Positions 7,997 to 17,255 of a stretch of DNA of 64,000 bases are shown piece after piece. Source of the DNA: an uncultured Bacteroidales bacterium (GTDB taxonomy: Bacteria; Bacteroidota; Bacteroidia; Bacteroidales; UBA932); NCBI GenBank assembly GCA_944326365.1, contig CALVDR010000008.1, forward strand, positions 1 through 64,000. Direction: 5' to 3'. The translations under genes and the position numbers were made by a program. The stretch's first letter is position 1. Each line of letters starts with the position of its first letter. The notes beneath the pieces are model-generated. The model had not been told where the DNA came from, made no database searches, and was given only the letters and a program-made list of their open reading frames with translations.

Positions 7997-8205
7997 AACG
8001 TGAGTTCGATGAAAAGAACGCAGTGAATTTCAGAGAACTACCTCTTTTAGAGGATTCGAGGAACGAATCCGTAGGCAAGTCCTCCCATATGAAGGGGAGG
8101 ATTTAGGAGGGGTGACACGTAAAAGGAAGGAGATTTCGAAGAAATCGTAACGTCAGTTCGACGAAGTCTCTTGTACTAAGTAAAATAATTCGTCGAACTG
8201 ACGTT
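7997..8205 (+). repeat. Dispersed palindrome-rich element, copy A
   Basis: A 209-bp element. It begins AACGTGAGTTCGATGAA and ends with the near-inverse TTCGTCGAACTGACGTT, so it has terminal inverted repeats. Inside is a series of hairpins: CCTCT/AGAGG at 8041, GGATTCG/CGAATCC (8052-8058, 8064-8070), CCTCCC/GGGAGG, GATTTC-gaa-GAAATC, and a perfect 17-bp stem that closes the right end (AACGTCAGTTCGACGAA with 8189-8205). It shares this order with copy B at 57942-58232, although copy B is 82 bases longer. It encodes no transposase. A short minus-strand reading frame across it is conserved only because the DNA is. Confidence 0.75.
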
Positions 8206-8212
8206 ATTGTAT

Positions 8213-8220
8213 TATCTTTG
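8213..8220 (+). promoter_or_regulatory. -7 box upstream of the EamA gene
   Basis: TATCTTTG starts 8 bases after the end of repeat copy A and 47 bases before the start codon at 8260. No TTTG stands at the expected -33 position, which falls inside the repeat's terminal stem. The repeat therefore overlaps the promoter. Confidence 0.4.
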
Positions 8221-8259
8221 CGCGCCCGGAACGGATCCGGTGATCCAAAGGAATAGCAT

Positions 8260-9177
8260 ATGGGAAGATTCAAAGGCATTATGTACGGGATGGCGACATC
8301 GGTCACTTTCGGTCTGATCCCGCTTTTTACCCTGCCGCTTATGGGCAAGGGTATGGTATATGATTCCATTCTGTTTTACAGGTTTCTTTTTGCTTCCATG
8401 GCTCTGGCCGCGGTGATGCTGCTCAAGAAGGAAACATTCAGAATCGATCTCCGTGATTTGCCTGTCTTCATCCTGCTGGCATTTTTCTATACCTTTTCGT
8501 CGCTCTTCCTGCTGTGCGGCTACGGATATATGGGAGCAGGAGTCGCCACGACCCTTCATTTTACCTATCCTGTGTTCGTGACGCTGCTCATGTTCTTCCT
8601 GTTCAGGGAGAAGACAGGCTGGCTGACATGGCTGGCCATAGCTCTGGCCGTCTGCGGGGTGGCGCTGCTTTCGCTTCCGGAGTCCGGCCTTTCTGCGGAT
8701 GTGAAAGGGATAATCATAGTCTTGCTCTCGGCCGTGGCATACGGAAGCTATATAGTCGGGGTGAACAAGTCCAGGGTGCGCAACATGAACAGCCGCAAAC
8801 TGGCTTTCTATGTATTCGTGTTCACTACGGTCATCTTCGGAATCAGGAACCTGGTGACAGGAAACCTCCAGCTGCCTCCGGATCCTGTATCCTACTGTCA
8901 TCTTTTCCTTCTGGCCGTACTGCCTACTGTAGTTTCGAACATCACACTTGTGCTTGCCGTCCAGAACATAGGCGGTACATTGACTTCGGTATTGGGCGCA
9001 TTGGAACCTTTGACCGCAGTATGCATAGGCGCATTGGTCTTCGGAGAAGACTTTACTCTGAGAGAGGGGTTCGGAATCCTTCTGGTCCTGACTGCCGTCA
9101 CCGTGATAATATTGACGGGAACCATTCAGGGAACGCTGGACAAGGTCTTCAAGAAGATACGTCCGCGGCATGCCTGA
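8260..9177 (+). CDS. EamA/DMT-family transporter
   Basis: A 305-residue integral membrane protein with about ten hydrophobic helices in two similar halves, the EamA layout (for example VTFGLIPLFTLPLMGKG in the first half and VLGALEPLTAVCIGALVFGE in the last third). Such proteins export amino acids, metabolites or drugs; the substrate is not predictable here. The start ATG follows a -7 box at 8213. It is monocistronic, with rsgA 108 bases downstream behind its own -7 box. Confidence 0.8.
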   Translation: MGRFKGIMYGMATSVTFGLIPLFTLPLMGKGMVYDSILFYRFLFASMALAAVMLLKKETFRIDLRDLPVFILLAFFYTFSSLFLLCGYGYMGAGVATTLHFTYPVFVTLLMFFLFREKTGWLTWLAIALAVCGVALLSLPESGLSADVKGIIIVLLSAVAYGSYIVGVNKSRVRNMNSRKLAFYVFVFTTVIFGIRNLVTGNLQLPPDPVSYCHLFLLAVLPTVVSNITLVLAVQNIGGTLTSVLGALEPLTAVCIGALVFGEDFTLREGFGILLVLTAVTVIILTGTIQGTLDKVFKKIRPRHA

Positions 9178-9285
9178 CTTCTGCCGTCGCCTTCATTTTA
9201 TCAGGCCGTTCCGGCCAATATTTCCGGATTGTCAGATAAATTCCTATCTTTGTACGGTTAAGACCACGAATTGACCGACACTTGC

Positions 9286-10233
9286 ATGAATCCGGAAAAT
9301 ACCGCTACAGTAGTCAAGCATACAGGCAGCCATTATCTGCTTTCCAAACTCCCCGAGTGGAACCTTTTCCCCGCCGTACTCAGAGGAAAGATCCGACTGA
9401 AAGGCAGCACGGCCACGAATCCTGTCGCCGTGGGTGATGTCGTTTCCTATGAAACCGATAACGGGAGTCCTACACTGGAAAATCCGGCCGTGATCAAATC
9501 CGTGCATGAAAGAAGGAACTACGTCATCAGAAAATCGGCGAACCTTTCACGCCAGGCCCATATCATAGCTGCCAATATCGACCAGGCGTTCATCGTGGTG
9601 ACTCTGGATTTTCCCGAGGTGAAACTCCCTTTTCTGGACAGGATTCTGGTTACATGTGAGGTCTACAACGTACATCCTGTCATCGTACTGAACAAAATCG
9701 ACCTTTTCCGTGATGCTTATGCCGTGCAGCTGGACGCATTCCACCGTATATATGAGGGTGCCGGATACAGTGTGATGGAGGTTTCCGCTCTCACGGGGGA
9801 GGGAATGGAAGCCTTATTGGAGGCTTGTGCCGGGAAGATTTCCCTTTTTTCAGGTGTATCGGGTGTAGGCAAGTCATCGCTGATCAAGGCCATGGACCCG
9901 ACTCTGGAGTTGAAGATAGGAGAAATCTCGGAGGCTCATCTCCAGGGCAGGCATACGACTACATTTTACGAGATGTATCCTCTGTCTTCCGGCGGATTCA
10001 TCATAGACACTCCGGGTATCAGGGGGTTCGGCCTGGTGGATATAGAACCGGAGGAAATCGCCCTTTATTTCCCTGAAATGCTCAGAACTTCTGCCGGATG
10101 CCGTTTCACTCCATGTACGCACACCCATGAGCCGGGCTGCGCCGTGAAGGCTGCTGTAGAGGAAGGGACTGTAAGCTATGAACGTTATTCCTCGTATTTG
10201 GGAATGCTTGAAGAAGGAAAGAAGTACAGATAA
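9286..10233 (+). CDS. rsgA: Ribosome small subunit-dependent GTPase A
   Basis: A 315-residue assembly GTPase that tests the 30S decoding centre. It shows the circular permutation typical of the family: N-terminal OB fold, then G4 (NKID), G5 (SALTGEG), G1 (GVSGVGKSSL), the T-rich switch I and G3 (DTPG). The C-terminal zinc knuckle is C-x4-C-x-H-x4-C (CRFTPCTHTHEPGC). I chose the ATG at 9286; an in-frame TTG at 9271 would add five residues. TATCTTTG at 9245-9252 is a likely -7 box. The stop overlaps the next gene by one base (TAATG). Confidence 0.93.
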   Translation: MNPENTATVVKHTGSHYLLSKLPEWNLFPAVLRGKIRLKGSTATNPVAVGDVVSYETDNGSPTLENPAVIKSVHERRNYVIRKSANLSRQAHIIAANIDQAFIVVTLDFPEVKLPFLDRILVTCEVYNVHPVIVLNKIDLFRDAYAVQLDAFHRIYEGAGYSVMEVSALTGEGMEALLEACAGKISLFSGVSGVGKSSLIKAMDPTLELKIGEISEAHLQGRHTTTFYEMYPLSSGGFIIDTPGIRGFGLVDIEPEEIALYFPEMLRTSAGCRFTPCTHTHEPGCAVKAAVEEGTVSYERYSSYLGMLEEGKKYR

Positions 10234-11648
10234 TGGGAGTGAACAGGAACATATTGAATCTGGCCGTGCCCAGCATACTGGCCAATGTCACGGTTCCGCT
10301 GGTAGGTATGGTGGATATAGCCGTGGCCGGCCATCTGGATGCTTCATCAGTGGCATCGGTCGCGACCATGATAGGCGGCATAGCCATAGGAACCATGCTT
10401 TTCGATCTGCTGTACTGGAATTTCGGATTTCTCAGAGTGGGTACGGGAGGTCTTACGGCGCAGGCATTCGGAAAAGGAAACATGAGGGAGGCTGCCGATA
10501 TCTTTGCCAGAGCTTCCGGCATAGCCGTGGCGTGTGCACTCTTGCTCATAGCAGTGCAGTGGCTCTTTCTCAGACTGGCCTTTCTGGCGGTGGACTGTTC
10601 TCCTGAAGTCGAGGCCCTGGCTTCCGGATATTTTTTCATCCGCATATGGGCTTCTCCTGCCACACTGAGTCTCATGGCTTTCAAAGGCTGGTTCATAGGG
10701 ATGCAGGACAGCATTTCGCCCATGATTACCGATCTGGTGGTAAACGGAATGAATGTCCTGGCCAGCATCGTTCTGGCTTTCGGATTCTCGTTCGGTGAGT
10801 TTGCATGGGACGGCATGGGGTTTTCAGGCATTGCCGCAGGCACTGTGGCGGCCCAGTATTCAGGGCTCATCTGTGCCGTGGTGATATTGGCCGTCAAGTA
10901 CGGCCGAAAAGTATTTTCGGGATACGGCTTGTCAGAGGCGGTGTCGGCATTCAACGGCGGACAGATGAAAAGGTTCTTTACCGTGAACCGCGATCTGTTC
11001 ATCAGATCCCTGTGCTTCATAGGCATATATATCGGTTTCACGACCTTTTCGGCACATTACGGGGACATACTTCTCGCTTCGGCCACAATACTGATGAAGA
11101 TCATGATGCTGTTTTCATATTTTACGGACGGTTTTGCCTATGCGGGCGAAGCTTTGACCGGAAGATATGTCGGTGCCGGGGACAGGGTGATGCTTAGACG
11201 GACTGTCCGGGCAGTATTCGTATGGAGCATGTGTATTGGCCTGGTTTTCATGGTACTCTATGCTTTTGCCGGCCTGCCGATCCTGAAAGTGATGACGACT
11301 GATTTCCAGGTCATAGATGTGTCCCTTAAATATATGCCGTGGATGGTGCTGATGCCTTTGGCCGGCTGTGCGGCCTTTACTTGGGACGGGATATATATAG
11401 GTGCGACAGCTTCAAGACCTATCCGGGACAATATGATTCTGGCTGCAGCAGCCTTTTTCCTGGTATATCTGGCCGGAATCGGGCTTCTGAAAGCCCTGTC
11501 GCCGTCGGACGGCTTTTCTTCGGTGGCCGCAATACATGTGCTGCTGGCTGCATATCTGGTACACCTGCTGGTCAGGACTGCATATCTTTCCGTGCGGTAC
11601 AGGAAGGACATACTTGCAAAACCGTTCGGAAATACGGCATTGAAATAA
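10233..11648 (+). CDS. MATE-family efflux transporter
   Basis: A 471-residue, 12-helix transporter of the MATE (DinF-like) family, probably exporting cationic compounds with proton or sodium antiport. The early NLAVPSILANVTVPLVGMVD and the paired half GLTAQAFGKGNMREA are characteristic. The start overlaps the rsgA stop (TAATG), so it is translationally coupled to a ribosome assembly factor, with no clear functional link. The substrate is unknown. Confidence 0.88.
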   Translation: MGVNRNILNLAVPSILANVTVPLVGMVDIAVAGHLDASSVASVATMIGGIAIGTMLFDLLYWNFGFLRVGTGGLTAQAFGKGNMREAADIFARASGIAVACALLLIAVQWLFLRLAFLAVDCSPEVEALASGYFFIRIWASPATLSLMAFKGWFIGMQDSISPMITDLVVNGMNVLASIVLAFGFSFGEFAWDGMGFSGIAAGTVAAQYSGLICAVVILAVKYGRKVFSGYGLSEAVSAFNGGQMKRFFTVNRDLFIRSLCFIGIYIGFTTFSAHYGDILLASATILMKIMMLFSYFTDGFAYAGEALTGRYVGAGDRVMLRRTVRAVFVWSMCIGLVFMVLYAFAGLPILKVMTTDFQVIDVSLKYMPWMVLMPLAGCAAFTWDGIYIGATASRPIRDNMILAAAAFFLVYLAGIGLLKALSPSDGFSSVAAIHVLLAAYLVHLLVRTAYLSVRYRKDILAKPFGNTALK

Positions 11649-11666
11649 CCGTTTTATAATATTCAT

Positions 11667-12128
11667 ATGGAAAGGACACTTGTTATTCTTAAACCGGGGA
11701 CTCTTCAGAGAGGACTCGTCGGTGAGGTGATTTCACGCTTTGAGAAAAGGGGGCTGAAACTCGTCGCCATGAAAATGAAACAGCTGACTCCGGAAATCCT
11801 GGACGAGCACTATGCACATTTGAAGGACCGCCCTTTCTTCCCGTGGCTGAAAGCAGGGATGATGGCAGCTCCTGTGATCCTGTGCTGCTGGGAAGGATTC
11901 GAGGCTATAAAGACCGTGCGTGAAATGGCCGGAGCCACGAATGCGCGCAAGGCTGCTCCAGGCACTATCCGCGGTGATTACGGCATGAGTTCCCAGGAGA
12001 ACATCGTACATACCTCAGATTCGCCGGAAAATGCAGCTGTCGAACTTGCACGCTTCTTCTCGCCGGAGGATTACTGTGAGTACCCTTCTCCTCTGAACCA
12101 GTATCTCTACGCACCTGACGAGAAGTGA
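11667..12128 (+). CDS. ndk: Nucleoside diphosphate kinase
   Basis: It transfers the gamma-phosphate among nucleotides through a phospho-histidine. The 153-residue protein has the N-terminal ERTLVILKPG strand and the active-site segment NIVHTSDSPENA with catalytic His115. The residue after this His is Thr where most enzymes have Gly or Ala. It is slightly longer than the common 140-residue form. It is preceded by the MATE gene (18 bases), and its last 22 bases overlap the convergent patatin gene. Confidence 0.95.
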   Translation: MERTLVILKPGTLQRGLVGEVISRFEKRGLKLVAMKMKQLTPEILDEHYAHLKDRPFFPWLKAGMMAAPVILCCWEGFEAIKTVREMAGATNARKAAPGTIRGDYGMSSQENIVHTSDSPENAAVELARFFSPEDYCEYPSPLNQYLYAPDEK

Positions 12129-13111
12129 TGCGCTTCTTCATATCGGTCGAGAGCGTCTTTCATGAGTTCCCGGCCGAGTTCACATATCTCTTTCGCGCGG
12201 GCGTAGTCTGATATCGCGCCGAATGCATCGAATGGCATGTTTACCAGGATGTCCGGAGGACAGAGCCTGACCATGAGTTCTGTATTCCAGTGGTTCATCA
12301 GGTCGAAAGTCCTGGACAAAAGGGTGAAATAGTTCGCATCAGGGTCAAAGGCCTTCTGCGGCTTGTCTTCTTTCGTAAGCAGATCCTGAATGACCTTGTG
12401 GCCCTGGGCGCAGGCGAGACGGAGTTTTTCCCTCAAGGTCATGGTTTCATTGTGCAGCACGGAATCCATGACGGCCTTGTTTTCAGCCTGACGGACCAGA
12501 TCCGCTTTCGTCCTGGCATTTTCGGCGTCTGCTTCATCTATCAGTATCTGTCTGATCGCATGCACATCTATGTCATTGACGTTGAATGCGACCAGAATGT
12601 CATGTCCTGACCGTTCCACGCGGTTGAGAGGCATTGTGTTCGCGATACCTCCGTCTATCAGAGTACGCATGCCCATTTTTACGGGGCGGAAAAGGGACGG
12701 AATCGAGATCGAGGCCCGGACTGCCTGGAACAGGTCTCCGTGATCGAATATCACTTCTTCGCCTGTGAACAGGTCTGTGGCTATGGCTTTGAACGGGAGT
12801 TCCAGATTCTCGATGTTCACGTCAGGAACTATTTCCTGCAGAGCCTCGATGACTTTGTCTCCCTTGACCAGATGATTGCGGCTGATGGAAATATCCATGA
12901 GACCGAATACTTTCCATCCGTTGAGGGAGAAGAGGAAATCCTTGACTTCAGGCAGTTTCCCGGCAGCATACATTCCGCCGATCAGCGAGCCTATGGACGT
13001 CCCGGCTATGGAAGTGATTCTGTAGCCCCGGGATTCGAGCTCTTCGATAGCCCCGATGTAAGCGAAGCCTCTCGGACCTCCGCTTGACAGTACCAGTGCG
13101 ACATCTTTCAT
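12107..13111 (-). CDS. Patatin-like phospholipase (RssA type)
   Basis: A 334-residue Ser-Asp dyad lipid hydrolase, probably cytosolic or membrane-peripheral. It has the oxyanion loop SSGGPRGFAYIG (about residues 9-20), the nucleophile elbow GTSIG with Ser39, and the Asp in DGGIANTMPL. The start at 13111 (MKDVALVLSSGG) puts the first beta-strand at the N-terminus; the longer frame to 13186 adds 25 unlike residues. The C-terminal half is family-specific and of unknown role. It converges on ndk with a 22-base overlap. Confidence 0.85.
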   Translation of the reverse strand: MKDVALVLSSGGPRGFAYIGAIEELESRGYRITSIAGTSIGSLIGGMYAAGKLPEVKDFLFSLNGWKVFGLMDISISRNHLVKGDKVIEALQEIVPDVNIENLELPFKAIATDLFTGEEVIFDHGDLFQAVRASISIPSLFRPVKMGMRTLIDGGIANTMPLNRVERSGHDILVAFNVNDIDVHAIRQILIDEADAENARTKADLVRQAENKAVMDSVLHNETMTLREKLRLACAQGHKVIQDLLTKEDKPQKAFDPDANYFTLLSRTFDLMNHWNTELMVRLCPPDILVNMPFDAFGAISDYARAKEICELGRELMKDALDRYEEAHHFSSGA

Positions 13112-13155
13112 GATTACAGGGATTTGTTTTCTGTAAAGATAGTAAAAATATCGCG

Positions 13156-13192
13156 AGTCCGATGAAAAGAACGTAGCGCGTTTCATCGGACT
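13156..13192. repeat. Isolated hairpin related to the dispersed element
   Basis: A perfect 12-bp inverted repeat AGTCCGATGAAA / TTTCATCGGACT (13156-13167, 13181-13192). The loop gaacgtagcg resembles gaacgcagtg just inside the left end of copy A. It lies between the patatin start and the pflA stop. Confidence 0.6.
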
Positions 13193-13216
13193 GTTCGGGA
13201 AACTGACCCGTGTATG

Positions 13217-13951
13217 TCAGTTCAGCACGGCGCAGTCGAAATATCTGTCGAAAAGTCCTTTCGCCCTGTCCAGCTGTTCCTTCGTGTTCAGAGGGGTGTC
13301 TTTCAGTTTATAGTCCCACCCGAGAACTTCGTATTTGTTTTTCCCGAGTGTGTGGTAGGGCAGTATTTCCACGCGCCGTATCATCCTGTATCTGCCATTC
13401 CCGAAATGTTCGCCCAATGCGCGGATGTCTTCTTCCGTATCGCTGATTCCCGGAACCAGTACATATCTCAGCCAGAATGGTCTGCCATGTTCTTCCAGCC
13501 ATGCAGCCGTCTCCAGAGTCCTGGTATTGGTCCTCCCCGTCAGGTCCAGATGTCTGGCAGGATTGATCTGTTTCACATCCAGCAGGACGAGATCAGCGAT
13601 GCTGAAAAGTTCTTCCACGTGACTGTTCCATATGGCGCCGTTGGTGTCAATGCATACGTTGATCCCGTGTTCCTGAAGTTCCCGCACCAGAGGCACCAGG
13701 GCTTCCGCCTGGGCCGTAGGCTCTCCTCCGGAAAATGTCACTCCTCCCTTCTTCCCGAAAAACGGCTTCTGGTTCAATGCCATTTTCAGTATTGCCTCCG
13801 GTAATGTCGGTGTGCCTCCCTCGAAGGAAATGGTGTCGGGATTGGCGCAGTACAGGCATCTGAAAGGGCAGCCTTGTAAAAAAACGACGAGCCGGAGTCC
13901 CGGCCCATCGTAAGTTCCCATACTTTCGTATGAATGTACTTTCAATTCCAT
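13217..13951 (-). CDS. pflA: Pyruvate formate-lyase activating enzyme
   Basis: A 244-residue radical SAM protein that installs the glycyl radical on PflB. The [4Fe-4S] motif CPFRCLYC gives Cys28, Cys32 and Cys35, preceded by the substrate-recognising DGPGLRLVVF. GGVTFSGGEP is the SAM-binding GGE motif. Length and order fit PflA and not the larger activases with extra ferredoxin domains. It follows pflB by 3 bases in the same transcript. Confidence 0.95.
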   Translation of the reverse strand: MELKVHSYESMGTYDGPGLRLVVFLQGCPFRCLYCANPDTISFEGGTPTLPEAILKMALNQKPFFGKKGGVTFSGGEPTAQAEALVPLVRELQEHGINVCIDTNGAIWNSHVEELFSIADLVLLDVKQINPARHLDLTGRTNTRTLETAAWLEEHGRPFWLRYVLVPGISDTEEDIRALGEHFGNGRYRMIRRVEILPYHTLGKNKYEVLGWDYKLKDTPLNTKEQLDRAKGLFDRYFDCAVLN

Positions 13952-13954
13952 GGA

Positions 13955-16183
13955 TTAAAACTTTTCGTGGAATGTTCTCGCAATGACTTCCAGCTGGTGT
14001 TCGCGGCTCAGTTTGGTGAAATTCACGGCATAGCCTGAAACCCTGATGGTAAGCTGCGGGTATTTTTCAGGATGTTCCATGGCATCTTCCAGCATTTCCC
14101 TGTTCAGGACATTCACGTTCAGGTGATGTGCGCCTTTCGTGAAATAGCCGTCCATCATGGTTACCAGATTCTCTACCTTTTCATGGTCTGTCGGACCAAG
14201 TGATTTCGGTACGATAGAGAACGTGTTGCTGATTCCGTCCATCGCGTCATGGTAGTCGAGCTTGGCTACCGAACTGAGGGATGCGATGGCACCGTGGCTG
14301 TCGCGGCCGTGCATAGGGTTTGCTCCCGGTGCGAATGCCACTCCTTTCAGACGTCCGTCAGGTGTAGCCCCTGTCTTCTTCCCGTACATCACGTTCGATG
14401 TGATGGTCAGGATGGAAAGCGTCGGTTCGGCGTTCTTGTATATAGGAAGCTTGCAGAGCTCGCCGTTGAAATAATGTATGAGTTCCTTTGCGATATTGTC
14501 CACACGGTCATCGTCATTTCCGAAGCATGGATATTCGCCTTCGATCTTGAAACTGTCGGTGAGTCCTTCTTCGTTGCGGTGGGCTGTCACCTTGGCGAAC
14601 TTGATGGCTGAAAGCGAGTCGGCTGCGATGGACATTCCGGCTACTCCGTACGCGAGATTGATGGACGGGTTCGTGTCGATGAATGCCATCTGTGACCTCT
14701 CGTAGTCATACTTGTCATGCATGTAGTGGATGATGTTCATCGCTTCGTTGTAGACTCTTGCCACCTCGTGGAGGACTTTCTTGTAGTTTGCAAGCACTTC
14801 GTCATAGTTCAGGACATCGCTCTTGAGCGGTTCGATGCCTTCCACCATGAGAGTTCCTGTATTTTCGCAGCGGCCGCCGTTGATGGCGAGAAGAAGTGCC
14901 TTTGCGAGGTTTGCACGGGCCCCGAAGAACTGGATGGCCTTTCCTACTGCCTGGTAGGATACGCAGCAGGCGATTCCGTAGTCGTCACATTTGCGTGTGT
15001 CACGCATGAGGTTGTCGTTCTCGTACTGTACCGAACTGGTGTCTATGGAAACCTTCGCGCAGAAATCCTTGAAGCCTTCCGGCAGTTCCGGACTCCAGAG
15101 CACTGTCATGTTAGGTTCCGGAGCAGGTCCGAGATTGTAGAGGGTCTGGAGGAAACGGAACGAAGTCTTGGTGACTTTCACTTTTCCGTCATTGAAACGG
15201 CCTCCGATGGATTCGGTGATCCAGGTAGGGTCTCCGGCGAAGATGTCGTTGTATGCCTGCATCCTCAGGTGGCGGACCATCCTGAGCTTCATTACGAACT
15301 GGTCGACAAGTTCCTGAGCCTGGCTTTCATCTATGATGCCGTGATTCAGATCGTACTCGATATAGATATCCAGGAATGAGGATACGCTTCCGAGAGACAT
15401 GGCTGCACCGTCCTGTTCCTTGACAGCTGCCAGATAAGCCATGTAGACCCATTGTACTGCTTCACGGGCATCGTATGCCGGCCTTCCGAGGTCGAGTCCG
15501 TAATATTCGCCGAGAACCTTTATCTCGTTCAGGGCCCTGATCTGTTCGGCCACCTCTTCCCTGAGTCTGATCCTGTCTTCCGTCATCGGACCGGTCAGGT
15601 TCCTGAGATCTTCTTTCTTGGCTTCGATGATCCTGTCTGCGCCGTAGAGGGCAAGTCTCCTGTAGTCGCCGATGATACGTCCGCGTGAATAGTTGTCAGG
15701 AAGCCCTGTCAGGAAACCAAGTGATCTGAATTTCAGTATCTCTTCAGTATATACGTCGAAAACTCCGTCATTGTGGCTTTTGCGGTAATGAGTGAAAATC
15801 TCCTTTACTTTCGGGTCGAGTTCCACTCCGTTCTGGTTGCATGCCCTTTCCACTACTCTCCAGCCACCGAAAGGCTTGATGGCCCTTTTGAGCAGTTCGT
15901 CGGTCTGAAGACCGACAATGATTTCGTTTTCCCTGTCAATGTATCCGGCTTTATGGGAAGTGATGGTGGAAATCGTCTTGGCATCAATGGAGCGTACTCC
16001 GTTGTTCTGCCTTTCTTCTTCCATCGCAGCCAGACATTTGTTCCAGAGTTTCTTTGTCCTTTCAGTAGGCCCGCAGAGGAAAGAAGCGTCACCGGTATAT
16101 GGAGTGATGTTTCTGTACACGAAGTCAGATACATCGATTCTGCTGCTCCATACGCCATCAATGAATTTTTCGTTCAATTCCAT
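13955..16183 (-). CDS. pflB: Formate C-acetyltransferase (pyruvate formate-lyase)
   Basis: It converts pyruvate and CoA to acetyl-CoA and formate under anoxic conditions, pointing to fermentative life. The 742-residue protein has the active-site pair Cys406-Cys407 (GIACCVSY) and the glycyl-radical site RVSGYAV with Gly717 near the C-terminus, both needed for catalysis. It is the first gene of the pflB-pflA operon, with a well-formed promoter at 16241-16271. Confidence 0.97.
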   Translation of the reverse strand: MELNEKFIDGVWSSRIDVSDFVYRNITPYTGDASFLCGPTERTKKLWNKCLAAMEEERQNNGVRSIDAKTISTITSHKAGYIDRENEIIVGLQTDELLKRAIKPFGGWRVVERACNQNGVELDPKVKEIFTHYRKSHNDGVFDVYTEEILKFRSLGFLTGLPDNYSRGRIIGDYRRLALYGADRIIEAKKEDLRNLTGPMTEDRIRLREEVAEQIRALNEIKVLGEYYGLDLGRPAYDAREAVQWVYMAYLAAVKEQDGAAMSLGSVSSFLDIYIEYDLNHGIIDESQAQELVDQFVMKLRMVRHLRMQAYNDIFAGDPTWITESIGGRFNDGKVKVTKTSFRFLQTLYNLGPAPEPNMTVLWSPELPEGFKDFCAKVSIDTSSVQYENDNLMRDTRKCDDYGIACCVSYQAVGKAIQFFGARANLAKALLLAINGGRCENTGTLMVEGIEPLKSDVLNYDEVLANYKKVLHEVARVYNEAMNIIHYMHDKYDYERSQMAFIDTNPSINLAYGVAGMSIAADSLSAIKFAKVTAHRNEEGLTDSFKIEGEYPCFGNDDDRVDNIAKELIHYFNGELCKLPIYKNAEPTLSILTITSNVMYGKKTGATPDGRLKGVAFAPGANPMHGRDSHGAIASLSSVAKLDYHDAMDGISNTFSIVPKSLGPTDHEKVENLVTMMDGYFTKGAHHLNVNVLNREMLEDAMEHPEKYPQLTIRVSGYAVNFTKLSREHQLEVIARTFHEKF

Positions 16184-16240
16184 AAAATCTTAAAGTTAAC
16201 GTCAAACCGACGGATTATTGATGATTCATGATTCCGGGCG

Positions 16241-16271
16241 CAAATATAATGCTTATTTGTAATTATTCAAA
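16241..16271 (-). promoter_or_regulatory. Promoter of pflB-pflA
   Basis: On the minus strand: TTTG (16271-16268), exactly 19 bases, TATATTTG (16248-16241). A perfect consensus match, 58 bases before the pflB start. Confidence 0.75.
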
Positions 16272-16295
16272 TTTATCTATTTGGAAAATTATTAT

Positions 16296-16326
16296 ATTGA
16301 AAATGAAAACACTTTTCTTAATTTTG
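16296..16326 (+). promoter_or_regulatory. Promoter of the dehydrogenase-GT2-LAB_N-ArnT operon
   Basis: ATTG (16296-16299), 19 bases, TAATTTTG (16319-16326). It decides the start of the next gene: the ATG at 16281 would lie upstream of this promoter, while the ATG at 16353 lies 27 bases after the -7 box. Confidence 0.5.
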
Positions 16327-16352
16327 TATTTTCATGTAAAAATGACCAGGCG

Positions 16353-17249
16353 ATGAAAAAATTCAGAAAACTCGTGGCTATCGAGCCTGTAGGGCTGGTT
16401 CCGGCAGTCGAGTCAGAAGTCAGGGGTATGGCCATGGAATCAGTGTTCCATGAAGATATTCCCGCGGATGACCTGGCTGTAGCTTCACGTATCGGAGATG
16501 CTGATGCCGTGCTGCTCAGCTATACTTCGAAAATCACTGCGGAAGCTCTGTCCCGGTGTCCGAATGTAAAATATATAGGCATGTGCTGTTCCCTGTATTC
16601 TCCGGAAAGCGCAAATGTGGACATCCGTTATGCTGAAAGCAGGGGCATCACTGTGACCGGGATACGCGATTATGGAGATGAAGGTGTGGTGGAATATGCC
16701 GTGAGCGAGCTCGTCCGCTGCCTTCATGGTTTCGGACAGAAGCCTTGGTACGGAGCTCCCCGTGAAATCACCGGTTTGCGGACCGGATTTCTGGGATTGG
16801 GAAAATCCGGAGGGATGATAGCCGATGCCATGAAGTTTTTCGGAGCCGGTGTCAGCTATTTTGCCAGAACGGAAAAAGAGTCTGCAGGGCAGAAAGGCTA
16901 TGTCTTCATGCCCGTAGGCAAACTTCTGGAAACAAGTGATGTGGTCTTCTGCTGTCTGAACAAGAATACCGTACTGATGCATTCTTCAGAATTCGAAAGA
17001 TTCGGGAACCATAAGATACTTTTCAATACGGGCCTTTCGCCTGCATGGGAAGAAGAGCCTTTCCTCAAATGGCTGGAAGGCGACAATCTCTGTTTCTGTG
17101 ATACGGTGATGGCTCTGGGAGGGGAACATCTTGTTTCCCATCCGCACGTCCGCTGCATGAACGTGTCTACAGGCCGGACATCGCAGTCGTTCGTGAGGCT
17201 GAGCGAGAAGGTCCTGGCCAATATCGAGGCTTATCTCGGGAAAAACTGA
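16353..17249 (+). CDS. D-2-hydroxyacid dehydrogenase-like protein, catalytic residues not conserved
   Basis: A 298-residue protein with the two-domain fold of D-isomer 2-hydroxyacid dehydrogenases. The centre holds a Rossmann fingerprint (TGLRTGFLGLGKSGGMI), and NVDIRYAESRGITVTGI fits the family. The three usual catalytic positions look changed: the N-x-x-R-G segment reads FNTGLSPAW (no Arg), and the LDV-E-EP Glu and the PH-GG His have no clear counterpart. It may bind NAD(P) without being a typical dehydrogenase. Start at 16353 chosen from the promoter position. It is 6 bases upstream of the GT2 gene, in the same operon. Confidence 0.65.
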   Translation: MKKFRKLVAIEPVGLVPAVESEVRGMAMESVFHEDIPADDLAVASRIGDADAVLLSYTSKITAEALSRCPNVKYIGMCCSLYSPESANVDIRYAESRGITVTGIRDYGDEGVVEYAVSELVRCLHGFGQKPWYGAPREITGLRTGFLGLGKSGGMIADAMKFFGAGVSYFARTEKESAGQKGYVFMPVGKLLETSDVVFCCLNKNTVLMHSSEFERFGNHKILFNTGLSPAWEEEPFLKWLEGDNLCFCDTVMALGGEHLVSHPHVRCMNVSTGRTSQSFVRLSEKVLANIEAYLGKN

Positions 17250-17255
17250 CGCGTC

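Noticed and set aside
8103..8369. Minus-strand ORF of 88 codons over repeat copy A (and its counterpart 57975-58217 over copy B)
   Set aside because: The shared residues (RDFVELTLRFLRNL-like) follow from the conserved repeat DNA; frames run through palindromes and have no gene features.
10106..11041. Minus-strand ORF of 311 codons opposite the MATE gene
   Set aside because: Shadow frame of a membrane protein gene; Met/Pro/Ser-rich without domain features.
14717..15379. Plus-strand ORF of 220 codons inside pflB
   Set aside because: Antisense to a fully conserved enzyme; no independent evidence.
16281..16352. N-terminal extension of the dehydrogenase-like gene
   Set aside because: The promoter at 16296-16326 lies inside it and the extra residues do not fit the family.
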